A stretch of 64,000 nt of DNA from Lepidostoma basale (Eukaryota > Arthropoda > Insecta > Trichoptera > Lepidostomatidae). The DNA is taken from positions 1,302,001 through 1,366,000 of the forward strand of contig JAHDVF020001024.1 in assembly GCA_022606425.2 (NCBI GenBank), read 5' to 3'. The notes beneath the pieces are model-generated. The model searched no databases. It saw nothing but the letters and a program-made list of their open reading frames with translations, and was not told the DNA's origin. The translations under genes were made by a program, and so were the position numbers. Of the stretch, positions 54,433 to 63,243 are shown piece after piece; within the stretch, counting starts at the first letter, position 1, and every line of letters starts with the position of its first letter.

Positions 54433-57201
54433 CTAATTACCCCAGTCATTAGCATCTTCATCAAAATGACGAGGTAGCTGATCATAGAGCAATAACTGAT
54501 TTTGACGTGTTGTATCACCATTAGTAAAGGATAGGTTATGAATGGCTAGTCCCTTTTCAGCTGATCGAACCTTACTTTGCGGATTTCGGGTTAAATAGTC
54601 CCATGATCGAGCAGATTCTTCAAAGGATTGGTAACTACGTTGAAGATAGTTAGTGCTATGATCACTACTCTGATCTAGGTAATAGTAAACAATAGCGATA
54701 TTGTTGTAGCTCCGCATTAAAAATGTACTAAGCATTACGGTATCAATGCTACTACTAGAAGCAGGATGAGCAAGATAGCTGCTGCGCTCCTCCTCTAGCA
54801 GCTGAATAAGTTTAAAATAGATTGCTTGCGATGGTGCTAAGCTCTCTCTTTTCGCTAAAAGAGTTGCAAGACTAAAAAGAACATTATAATTATAGGGCTC
54901 ATTTTCATAGGCACGGTAAAAATCAAAGAGTGCCTCATCGTAATCTTCATCGTTATAGGCAATGTAGCCCCGATAATAGCGTAACTCAGCATCATCAAAG
55001 TGATGTTCAAGAGCTTTATCATAGTAAAATGCCGCAGCACGAGGATCATCTCCTTGATGAAGATAGAGGTCTGCTAACTGTTTATAGAGCTGCCCATGCT
55101 TAGCTGTTGAGGCAAGAATTTTTCGTTCAAGTGCACTCTCATACTCTTTCAGTGCCTGAAGGAAGAAGATTTCGGAGCTAGTAAAGCTACCCTCTTTGCT
55201 CTCAAGGAGTCCCATACGCCGATAGATATCAATGCTCATCTCAATTTGTTTTCGACTAAAGGGGGTAAGTTGATCGAGGTAGGCTATCGCTAAATTCAGT
55301 GAGGAGCGCTGTGCTGTCGAATCATCAAGCTCATCATAGTAGCGTGCAAGTTGATAATGAACCGAAGGTGACTCAAAGTTATCTTTTAAGGCTCGTTTCA
55401 AGAAGGTGAAGGCATCGGTCTCTTTCTCATGGTCAAGATACCATGAACCAAGATTAGCAAAAATCTCGGCATCAGCCTTAAGCTTAGGCATGGCGATGTA
55501 ATAGTTTGCATAAAGCTCGATCATGGGTGTATTAGATGTTTTAAGGGCATAATTTAAAAATCTAAGTGTCAGATCAGGCCCCTCCCCGTGAATCCTTCGT
55601 AGGTCAGAGTAGCTGCGATTAGCTTCTTGGTATTTATCGGCATCAATGTCGCCCCAGTCCATTAAGTTATCACCTTTGGCCAACATCATGGTAGCATCCT
55701 GCTTCTTTATCGTATTTAAATATTGATCATAGATAGCATCTGCCTCTTCATACAGAGTACGCCCATTTTGAAAAGAGCCATAGTGCAAAAATGCCTTTTT
55801 AGAGGAGGGATAGTAGGCTAAAAGTTCTTTATATTTTTCTTCTGCCAAATTAAACTGCTTTTCTTGAGCATAGTGATCGGCATATCGATAAAACCACCTC
55901 TCGCTAGGCCAGCCACGAACATTAATATTGATGGCGCCAAAATTAATTGACCAGCCTAAAAAAGCAGTTTGAAATAGCCTGATGGAGCTATTATAGTCAA
56001 GCAATTCAATACTTTTTGCACCCTCTCGATAGTAAAGATGTGCCTGTAGAGGACGATAGATGAAGTTAAAAGAGAGGAGAAGAATAGAGTATGATACGAC
56101 GGCAAGAGCAATAAAGCGTCGTAATTTAGGCCAATAAAAAGTTGCAAAGATATAGCCAAATCGATGACGCCTTTGCTCAAATGCACGGCCAGTAGTTTTT
56201 TCATAAAAGGAGGGTACAGTAATCGTAATACCCGTTACCTGACGCACTTCATCAGCCAAGCTACGTGCCCTAGCATGCCTTAATAGCTTCTGAGTAATTG
56301 ACTTAAGGCTATCAATGCTGGTCTCTTCATTGACTAAAATCTCTTCTAAAGCGATCTTAAGGTTAAGAGGCATCTTAGCTAGATGCTCTTTGATCTGCTT
56401 AACCTGAGCATTTGTAAATGTAAGAGGATTATCTTCGTCATCAATATCCTGCTCTATCTCGCTGGGCTTTAATGGAGTGACACTTTTTTCTTTAAAAGTA
56501 TCGCCAAAGTCACCTAGATTAAACTCTGTTTCCAACTTTTTGGCAACTTCTAGATCACTTAGGCCACCCATGAAGGCACCATTTACTATTTGCTCATCAT
56601 CGAGGATCGGTAGCTCGTCATCAAGGCTCGGTAGCTCGTCATCAAGGCTCGGTAGCTCGTCATCAAGGCTCGGTAGCTCATCATCAAGGCTCGGTAGCTC
56701 GTCATCAAGGCTCGGTAGCTCGTCATCAAGGATCGGTAGCTCGTCATCGATGCTCGGTAGCTCGTCATCGATGCTCGGTAGCTCGTCATCGATGCTCGGT
56801 AGCTCGTCATCGATGCTCGGTAGCTCGTCATCGATGCTCGGTAGCTCGTCATCGAGGCTCGGTAGCTCGTCATCGAGGATCGGTAGCTCGTCATCGATGC
56901 TCGGTAGCTCGTCATCGATGCTTGGTAGCTCGTCATCGAGGCTCGGGAGCTCGTCATCGATGCTTGGTAGCTCGTCATCGATGCTCGGTAGCTCGTCATC
57001 GATACGTAAGGCGAAATCAGTAGGGGTGTTACGATCGGGAGACTCTGGTTGAGGTGTCACCGATCCTCTCGCGGATATGGCATTTTCAGAGGGGGGGGAG
57101 ATATCCTCTAACTCTTCACCATGCTCGGTACGCCATGAAAATTCATTAGAGAGATTATTAATGATATCTTTAAACTGGTCAAGGTCTTCTAATTTAGCCA
57201 T
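54433..57201 (-). CDS. Large TPR membrane protein with acidic heptad repeats (FlcA-like?)
   Basis: 922 residues. Residues 1-66 are a polar N-terminus. Residues 67-200 are 19 tandem heptads DELPSID/DELPSLD. Residues 210-340 are helical, then one membrane helix (about 360-383: ALAVVSYSILLLSFNFIYRP), and residues 390-900 are a long TPR array (for example HFDDAELRYYRGYIAYNDED). So a long acidic cytoplasmic arm and a large periplasmic TPR domain are expected. The layout resembles the Borrelia flagellar collar protein FlcA (BB0326); that is inference. A run of eight C lies in codons 34-37. AGGAAACC precedes the ATG. Confidence 0.85.
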   Translation of the reverse strand: MAKLEDLDQFKDIINNLSNEFSWRTEHGEELEDISPPSENAISARGSVTPQPESPDRNTPTDFALRIDDELPSIDDELPSIDDELPSLDDELPSIDDELPSIDDELPILDDELPSLDDELPSIDDELPSIDDELPSIDDELPSIDDELPSIDDELPILDDELPSLDDELPSLDDELPSLDDELPSLDDELPSLDDELPILDDEQIVNGAFMGGLSDLEVAKKLETEFNLGDFGDTFKEKSVTPLKPSEIEQDIDDEDNPLTFTNAQVKQIKEHLAKMPLNLKIALEEILVNEETSIDSLKSITQKLLRHARARSLADEVRQVTGITITVPSFYEKTTGRAFEQRRHRFGYIFATFYWPKLRRFIALAVVSYSILLLSFNFIYRPLQAHLYYREGAKSIELLDYNSSIRLFQTAFLGWSINFGAININVRGWPSERWFYRYADHYAQEKQFNLAEEKYKELLAYYPSSKKAFLHYGSFQNGRTLYEEADAIYDQYLNTIKKQDATMMLAKGDNLMDWGDIDADKYQEANRSYSDLRRIHGEGPDLTLRFLNYALKTSNTPMIELYANYYIAMPKLKADAEIFANLGSWYLDHEKETDAFTFLKRALKDNFESPSVHYQLARYYDELDDSTAQRSSLNLAIAYLDQLTPFSRKQIEMSIDIYRRMGLLESKEGSFTSSEIFFLQALKEYESALERKILASTAKHGQLYKQLADLYLHQGDDPRAAAFYYDKALEHHFDDAELRYYRGYIAYNDEDYDEALFDFYRAYENEPYNYNVLFSLATLLAKRESLAPSQAIYFKLIQLLEEERSSYLAHPASSSSIDTVMLSTFLMRSYNNIAIVYYYLDQSSDHSTNYLQRSYQSFEESARSWDYLTRNPQSKVRSAEKGLAIHNLSFTNGDTTRQNQLLLYDQLPRHFDEDANDWGN
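56602..57003 (-). repeat. Tandem 21-base repeats, 19 copies
   Basis: About 400 bases made of 21-base units that encode DDELPS(I/L). Third-position and Ile/Leu choices show a second level: blocks of 6, 7 and 6 heptads, each closed by the variant DELPIL. The unit length is a multiple of three, so copy-number change keeps the frame. All six frames are nearly open here because of the repetition. Confidence 0.95.
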
Positions 57202-57307
57202 TGGTTTCCTGTGATCATTGAGTCATAGCCTAACTGATCTATCATATGCCCCATTTAAGAGCTCACTTTAACTTTCGGCATTTATAGAATACAACTTAAA
57301 ATAAAAG

Positions 57308-58906
57308 CTAGTAGCCTGCACTATCGGCACGGTTAAGATCTTTCTTGTAGAGATCATCATAAACGAAGCCCCTAAGTTTAAGGCTGTTACGACGTTCCTC
57401 CGTAAATGGCATGGTCCGCCAAAAAATACCACGAACTTCTCGTTCTAGTTTTTGTATGCCTTTACTCTCCATGTTAATCCATAGGAGATAATTTTCAACA
57501 AAGGCATCACGGACATTACCTTTCATTTTTTCATTAGTAAACCATTGATAAAATTGACCAGTAATACCCTCCTCCATCCAGTAATGGGCAGACATCTCCT
57601 TAGCAATTTCCCACCGAAACATGCCCAATGCTGTAATAATGGCGGTTTTTAAGTCAGAAGGAAAGAGGGGAATGGCAATACGTCCGCGGCTAGTCGCTTT
57701 GTTAGCACGTTCGTAGGGCTCCCAGCAGACACCGCTATTGCCATAGCAGGGGACAATAATAACATGAGGCGGGATACGATTGATCTGCCTTCTAAATTCT
57801 CTTTGAAATATCAGAGGATCGATCGACTCCACCTCTGCCATCAGTGTCACAATATTTTCACGTGTTGCCGTAAACTTTATATCGCTACTAAAGTATTGAC
57901 TTGCTAAAAGAGGAAAATGATTGCCCTTTCTCCCAACACACATTTTAGCAAGAGCCTGTATTTGGTTAGCCTCTTGTGTCATCATGGCGGTACTTACTAC
58001 CTGCCCCCCTGAGCTGGCTACTTTAATCTCCTTGGTAAGAGATTGAATACGAAGATCCTCTTCACTATATTTTGCGTAGTTGATTGCTATCTCTTTAGAG
58101 AGGCTATTGAGGGTTTTTAAGACACCATTAATCTCTGATATCTGCTCTTTTTGCTCGTTGCTAAAGGGGGTCATGGTGCCTAAAAGGAGGCTAGAGGGCT
58201 CTTTTCTACTGACAGCAATGGTAAGAGAGGTCAGTTGTTCGATCGCTATCATCCGTTGGCTATTCAAATTTGTTAAAAAGAGGCCTAATGCTTCGTGAGA
58301 TCCCGTTACTTTTTCTAACTGTGTTTTTAGCTTGGCTACGACCTCAGAGCCCTCTAGTTTCTTGATATGAACTTCATCGGTTGCTAAGGCAGTGACCTCA
58401 CCCTCTGCGACCATTTTGACCCATTCATCGGCATACCAGACCGCCTCATCAAGATGATTATCAATAAAGATGGATGAGAGCATCTGACGGTGTTCAGGGC
58501 TAATAAGATTAGGAAGTAATGCCCCATAGCGTAAAAAAAGTTTTTTACATAGATCAAAGTCAGGGTCACTCACATGGGTCATGATGACCTTGTATACCTC
58601 CCAAAATGATGTGATGAGGCGTGCTTTATAAATAGCTTTATCGGCTGGCTCTCTGGTCTTTAAAAAAGTTGCTAAATTATGATGCATCTTGCTTGCTTCA
58701 TCACCCTCATTGGCGAGTACTTTTTTGTAATAGTCAGGATCATCAAACCAGGGGTGTGGATTGTCATAAAAGCTTGTTACCGTGGTAAAGGACTCCTTTA
58801 AGGTTCGTCGATTAGTTTGATTGATACCTTCTTGCTCTTGCTGATCACTCATTGCACTGTATGATGGTAGATTGTTGTTACCCATTAGTCTGTTTTTAAA
58901 GGCCAT
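57308..58906 (-). CDS. Conserved-looking protein of unknown function
   Basis: 532 residues, no signal peptide or membrane helix, mostly helical. Coiled-coil parts at about 190-320. The C-terminal third has the most enzyme-like sequence (HVIIVPCYGNSGVCWEPYER; EMSAHYWMEEGITGQFYQWF), but no known catalytic pattern. It lies directly upstream of the TPR gene with a 106-base gap on the same strand, and may be a cytosolic partner of it. The ATG at 58885 is an alternative start. Confidence 0.78.
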   Translation of the reverse strand: MAFKNRLMGNNNLPSYSAMSDQQEQEGINQTNRRTLKESFTTVTSFYDNPHPWFDDPDYYKKVLANEGDEASKMHHNLATFLKTREPADKAIYKARLITSFWEVYKVIMTHVSDPDFDLCKKLFLRYGALLPNLISPEHRQMLSSIFIDNHLDEAVWYADEWVKMVAEGEVTALATDEVHIKKLEGSEVVAKLKTQLEKVTGSHEALGLFLTNLNSQRMIAIEQLTSLTIAVSRKEPSSLLLGTMTPFSNEQKEQISEINGVLKTLNSLSKEIAINYAKYSEEDLRIQSLTKEIKVASSGGQVVSTAMMTQEANQIQALAKMCVGRKGNHFPLLASQYFSSDIKFTATRENIVTLMAEVESIDPLIFQREFRRQINRIPPHVIIVPCYGNSGVCWEPYERANKATSRGRIAIPLFPSDLKTAIITALGMFRWEIAKEMSAHYWMEEGITGQFYQWFTNEKMKGNVRDAFVENYLLWINMESKGIQKLEREVRGIFWRTMPFTEERRNSLKLRGFVYDDLYKKDLNRADSAGY

Positions 58907-59130
58907 GAAAGCTGTTTTCCCCCTAGGTGCAATTATAATACTTAATTACTCCTGTACCCTACATTAAAGTATACAACTTTAGATTATCATGTCAATATAG
59001 CATTAAAACTTTTACTATTAATAGCTACTCTTGTTACTCTGTGTTACTTGCCACTTTTCTATTTGGATGCTATCTTATTCTCTATCTATCGTCATCGATC
59101 GATAGATTAACTAAAAATAAAGAGGAAAGG

Positions 59131-59892
59131 ATGCAAAAATTTATTATCTTTTTTTTTATTATGATAGCACACCATGCTATCTCCAGTGATTTACAGCGGA
59201 TCAAAGAGGTTGGCTTCAGCGATGAGCAGGCGATGAAGCTTTTAGCATCCGAGCGGCTTGAGAATTTTGCTGATACAGAAACAAAAATTTTTCTTATGCC
59301 AAAGACGGCCACAATGGATAGGATGAGAGGCTTCATCGTAGCAAAGAAGCCAACGACGGTTGTTGAGGCACTTTACTATCTCCCTAAAGGGCGTAGTAAT
59401 AATCAAAAGAGCATGTACAACTCCCTCCTGCAGCTAAGCACGATGTCGGGGCTTGAATATTATTCTCGTAGAGAAAAAAAGAGTAAGATATTGATCAACA
59501 GTGTGACGATGATTGCAGGCCCTGGAAGCAGCGAACTACTGCCCGACCCCTCTGTTATGGTCGTACCTGAAGAGCAACGATACTATATTCGTCAAGATGA
59601 TGAAACATTTGGTGTCGCCGACTATGAAGCACTCTTTTTGGCTGACCTTAAAACCGGTGAACTTGGGATAGCTTTAACGAATAGCACTACTCTTAAAAAA
59701 TCTGGCATTAAAATGGGCAACCCGTATGACATGGAAACGCTGTTAGTAGTGATTCCCTTGGAGGAGGGTAACTTGTTCTACTCTATTCTCACTAATAAAA
59801 AATCGCCACCATCATTTGTTCGTAAAACGATGAATGAATCACTGATTAATCGATTAGAGGCCTTCAAAAACTGGTTTGTAACCAGGCTATAG
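59131..59892 (+). CDS. Exported protein of unknown function
   Basis: 253 residues from ATG 59131 (GAGGAAAGG before it; an upstream ATG would add 30 residues with a poor start). Signal peptide MQKFIIFFFIMIAHHAISSD. The mature part (LQRIKEVGFSDEQAMKLLAS; VVEALYYLPKGRSNNQKSMY) is a mixed fold of no recognised family, although the YYLPK and SGLEYYSRREKK parts suggest a lipid- or membrane-associated protein. It ends one base before the DUF4340 gene on the other strand. Confidence 0.72.
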   Translation: MQKFIIFFFIMIAHHAISSDLQRIKEVGFSDEQAMKLLASERLENFADTETKIFLMPKTATMDRMRGFIVAKKPTTVVEALYYLPKGRSNNQKSMYNSLLQLSTMSGLEYYSRREKKSKILINSVTMIAGPGSSELLPDPSVMVVPEEQRYYIRQDDETFGVADYEALFLADLKTGELGIALTNSTTLKKSGIKMGNPYDMETLLVVIPLEEGNLFYSILTNKKSPPSFVRKTMNESLINRLEAFKNWFVTRL

Positions 59893-60459
59893 TCAGTAGT
59901 TTGTATCTTCTTCTACCCCTATCCAGCTATTTACAGCATTAATCATGCTGTAAAAGTTGGTCAGAGGTGCACGATAGATACTATGGCCATGGTGAATATA
60001 GAGATCAGAGCCATTTTGGGCATAGCTACCTAAAATCAGTATCGATGGATCACCCCTGCCATTGATGGGCTCTACGGTAATCGTTACTCTTTTATCTTCA
60101 CTGAGGCCATAGAGGATAAGGCGTTGATCATCCACTTCGCTCTCTACAGGAGAGGCCTCATAGGGGCTGGATAAAAAAGAGAGCAACTGATTCATCGGCT
60201 CTGCCGCCACCTCATAGGCACGTTGACCTTCACTTGTCTCGATGATCCATGTATTTGTGGCAAGCTTCGTAAATTTTACTATCGCAGAGTAATTTTGAAC
60301 TGTTATTGTCCCGATATCGGCTCTCTTAATGCCGGGCTTTATCGTCAGAGTCGCGACACTACGTGGTGTTACTTGGTAGTAGCCTAGAGCCTTAACTCCT
60401 GCTAAAAGGAGGATGAGGGCTAATACTAAAGAGTGCTTTAGTCTCCATTGTTCAGTCAT
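59893..60459 (-). CDS. DUF4340-type membrane-anchored protein
   Basis: 188 residues. One N-terminal helix (LVLALILLLAGVKALGYYQV) and a periplasmic beta domain with the DUF4340 flavour: the LxLYGLSEDKRVTI stretch and YIHHGHSIYRAPLTNFYSMI near the end. Such proteins regularly accompany GldF/GldG-type exporters. Its start overlaps the preceding gene by 4 bases. It is the last gene of the operon. Confidence 0.8.
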   Translation of the reverse strand: MTEQWRLKHSLVLALILLLAGVKALGYYQVTPRSVATLTIKPGIKRADIGTITVQNYSAIVKFTKLATNTWIIETSEGQRAYEVAAEPMNQLLSFLSSPYEASPVESEVDDQRLILYGLSEDKRVTITVEPINGRGDPSILILGSYAQNGSDLYIHHGHSIYRAPLTNFYSMINAVNSWIGVEEDTNY

Positions 60460-62555
60460 TTTTTACTCCGCTTTTGTTGCTGATCACGGCTATTACCGGA
60501 GACCTTCTTAAAAAAGATGGCATAAATAAGCCAGATAAGAAGAACAAATAGAAGAAAAATTATTCTTAACAGTAGCGCATCATCTGCTGGGTTAAAGCTT
60601 TTTTTAAGGCTAGCCACGGGCCAATAGCGCATTTTAATATCGGTTAGCCCCCCTCTGCCTGCTAGCTTTTGAATAAGAAGTTCACTGTAGCCAATATTGC
60701 TAGGTGCGGCAGTTTCGACTAGATCACTCAAAAAAGAGTCAGAGGCCATCACTAAAAAGGGCTCATCTCGGTACTGAGCCATAAAGGTAAAGGGAGCCAT
60801 GCCTTGCGTTAGGCTATCTGGGTTGCGCTTGCGCACGATATTGGGGCGTAGATCGAGGGGTCCCAACGAGAGATAGGCATGACGGCTACTTTTGATGAGG
60901 GGATGCCATTGATTATTGAGATCAAGATAGCTGGTGTAGAGAGGCCTGAGGGGAGCAACAAGGGAGGCCATTTTACTATTACTCGCACGGTAGCCGTAGG
61001 GCCAAGCAGCATAGGGGCTTTGCCTGGCAAGTTCTCCGGCCTCTTTACTAAAGAGCGGTAAGGAGTCTTCTTGAAAAACAAGATCTTGCCCCAGGGTTAG
61101 GCCCCGAGCATAGAGCTCGTGCTGAAGAGGGCCAATCTCTATGGTGCTAGGAGCCTCGTCGGTAAGGATAGGAATTTTTTTAGGTGATAAGCCAATCAGT
61201 ACCCCTTTACCCTGCTGGGCCAAGGTAAAAAGCTGCTGGGCATGGCCTCTGCTAAGGCTATTTTGCCCCATCACAATATAGGCGTCAGCCTCAGTGAAGT
61301 GTTTACTAATATCAAACTGCTGTGCTAAGGCTAGCTGTAGAAATGAGAGATCATCCTCGGTACGCTGATCATCGGTCATCAGAGCAATGCGTGGCCTACC
61401 ATAGAGTAGTTGGGCAATCTTGCTACTAATACGATACTCTACCTCATCGTTGTCAATCAGCAAAGGGATGGTTGTCGCATTTTCTTGATACTCGATAAAA
61501 ACCCCCGCATACTGATCTTCGTTGCTATGACTATTTTGTAGGCTAAGCCCTAGGGCCACCGCACTATTGGCACTGCTTAATACTTTTTTACTCACATATA
61601 CCTTTTTAGAGCCACCTTGGTAGCGTAGCATCGCTCGATAGTTTTGATCCATCGCTTGATCATGCTCTAGATTGGGTGAAATATAGTAGGTAATATAGAG
61701 TGGTGATGCAAGGCTGTGCAACAACTCTTTACTGTATTGACCTAATTGATGCATGCGCGTTGCTGTTAAATCATACTGAAAAGAGTTATTTTGCATTAAC
61801 AGGAGGATAATGATGATAAGAGGGCTGAAACTTTTAGCTTTAGTGCCCCTCTTCTTCTGTAGAAGGCCTATAGAGCCGCTAATAAATAGAGCACTTAAGG
61901 CAATAAAAAAGATGATATCAGCACTATTAATAATCCCCATCCTTAAAAGATAGAGGCGTTTGTTGAGAGAGATAAAGTGCCATAGGTGACTTAGGGGGGC
62001 GGGAGTAGTGAAAAGGTCGGATAGTAAAAGAAAAAGAGCAAATAGAGCACTATAAAGAGCCGAAAAGTTATTCTTATGGCCAATAATGCTAAAATAGAGG
62101 CTGCTGCTTGAGGCTAGTAGCACAATGAGAAGAAGCTGTAGCAGAGAGCTCATCAGCAGGCCGGCATCAAGATAGTACCATCGATAGGAGAGCCCATACC
62201 AAAAAATAGTCGTCAAGGTAAGCGGGATAGCCAAGAGGAGCATAGCATAGAGCCGGTTGAGTACAAGTGTTGCCTCACTCAGCGGCAGAGATAAAAGGCG
62301 ATTAAGTGAGCCACTTTGGCGCTCCGTGTTAAAAAGAGCAAGCGAAAAATAGGGGAAAAAAAGCCATGCCATCAGGCTAATGAGTTGTCCATAGCTGCTA
62401 GGCGTTGCTTGCAGGCTTTGGGGGAATTGACCGATGACGAGGTGCAGGAGGGTGGAGCTGATGATCATAGCTGCCATCATAATCATGGCTAGAGGGCTAT
62501 AGTTAAAGAGCATCTTTCTCTCATGACGAAAGAGAGCTCTATTGATGCAGAGCAT
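60456..62555 (-). CDS. GldF-GldG fusion: ABC-2 permease joined to ABC auxiliary domain
   Basis: 699 residues. Residues 1-250 carry six or seven membrane helices of an ABC-2 permease (GldF-like). Residues 265-650 form the GldG/ABC_transp_aux region (QYDLTATRMHQLGQYSKELL; AVALGLSLQNSHSNEDQYAG). One helix closes the C-terminus (IIFLLFVLLIWLIYAIFFKK). In many bacteria these are two genes; here they are one chain. With the ATPase encoded upstream it forms a putative exporter of unknown cargo. Confidence 0.88.
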   Translation of the reverse strand: MLCINRALFRHERKMLFNYSPLAMIMMAAMIISSTLLHLVIGQFPQSLQATPSSYGQLISLMAWLFFPYFSLALFNTERQSGSLNRLLSLPLSEATLVLNRLYAMLLLAIPLTLTTIFWYGLSYRWYYLDAGLLMSSLLQLLLIVLLASSSSLYFSIIGHKNNFSALYSALFALFLLLSDLFTTPAPLSHLWHFISLNKRLYLLRMGIINSADIIFFIALSALFISGSIGLLQKKRGTKAKSFSPLIIIILLLMQNNSFQYDLTATRMHQLGQYSKELLHSLASPLYITYYISPNLEHDQAMDQNYRAMLRYQGGSKKVYVSKKVLSSANSAVALGLSLQNSHSNEDQYAGVFIEYQENATTIPLLIDNDEVEYRISSKIAQLLYGRPRIALMTDDQRTEDDLSFLQLALAQQFDISKHFTEADAYIVMGQNSLSRGHAQQLFTLAQQGKGVLIGLSPKKIPILTDEAPSTIEIGPLQHELYARGLTLGQDLVFQEDSLPLFSKEAGELARQSPYAAWPYGYRASNSKMASLVAPLRPLYTSYLDLNNQWHPLIKSSRHAYLSLGPLDLRPNIVRKRNPDSLTQGMAPFTFMAQYRDEPFLVMASDSFLSDLVETAAPSNIGYSELLIQKLAGRGGLTDIKMRYWPVASLKKSFNPADDALLLRIIFLLFVLLIWLIYAIFFKKVSGNSRDQQQKRSKK

Positions 62556-63243
62556 AGTAGTCCTCCTTCAGTTGGTGAGTAACCGGTTGCTGGTAGGCAA
62601 TCTGTTGGTGATGGAGTATGATCGCTTGACCACCCAGTTCAATGGCCTCTTCGATACGGTGAGTAGCCATAACAATGATGCTGTGCCGACTTTTTTCCTT
62701 GATGAGCTCCATAAAAAATCCGCATTCTAGAGGATCTAAAGCATTGGTCGGTTCATCAAGCAAGGTAAAGGCTCTCTGCCCACTTAGGGCAAGGGCAAGA
62801 TTGAGGCGTTTTTTATAGCCCTCAGAGAGATGCTTGACTAACTGATCACTAACATTGGATAGTCTAAATTTTTTGATTTGCTCTTCAACTGATTGAGGAT
62901 GACTGTGCATGAGAGAGCCTAAAAAGTCAAGGCTTTGCCTTACCGTAAGCTGTGGCCATAGACCAAGATAGTCGCTTTGATAGCCGATGTAGGCTCTGCT
63001 TTGGGCATGGGTAGCTACATTATCGTGGTGCAGGTCATGGCTTAGGATAACGCTCCCTTTGCTGGGTGCCAAGGTGCCAGAGAGCATATTGAGTAACAGA
63101 CTTTTACCTACACCATTTTCACCTAAAATCGTTAAATTTTGGCTAGCAATGGTTAGGTTTATATCGCCTAGAATGGTTTTCTTTTTAAATCTCTTCTCAA
63201 TGCCATGGGCAACAAGGGTTGGGGGGGACAAACGGCTCCTCAC
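62539..63243 (-). CDS. ABC exporter ATP-binding protein, GldA/CcmA type
   Basis: 234 residues from GTG 63243; a TTG at 63231 with GAGGAG 4 bases before is an equally possible start. Walker A GENGVGKS, signature LSEGYKKRLNLAL, Walker B FTLLDEPTNALDP and switch MATHR. Drives the fused permease encoded just downstream (17-base overlap). A run of seven C (63221-63227) lies within the first codons. The glycosyltransferase stop abuts its start. Confidence 0.9.
   Translation of the reverse strand: MRSRLSPPTLVAHGIEKRFKKKTILGDINLTIASQNLTILGENGVGKSLLLNMLSGTLAPSKGSVILSHDLHHDNVATHAQSRAYIGYQSDYLGLWPQLTVRQSLDFLGSLMHSHPQSVEEQIKKFRLSNVSDQLVKHLSEGYKKRLNLALALSGQRAFTLLDEPTNALDPLECGFFMELIKEKSRHSIIVMATHRIEEAIELGGQAIILHHQQIAYQQPVTHQLKEDYYALHQ

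Noticed and set aside
56602..57003. CRISPR array
   Set aside because: The 21-base units are contiguous with no spacers and translate in frame as heptads of the TPR protein.
56477..57052. Long open frames on both strands across the heptad repeat (191 and 137 codons)
   Set aside because: They arise because a 21-base repeat without stops is open in all frames; they have no start signals and give only low-complexity Ser/Gly or Thr/Ser/Tyr repeats.
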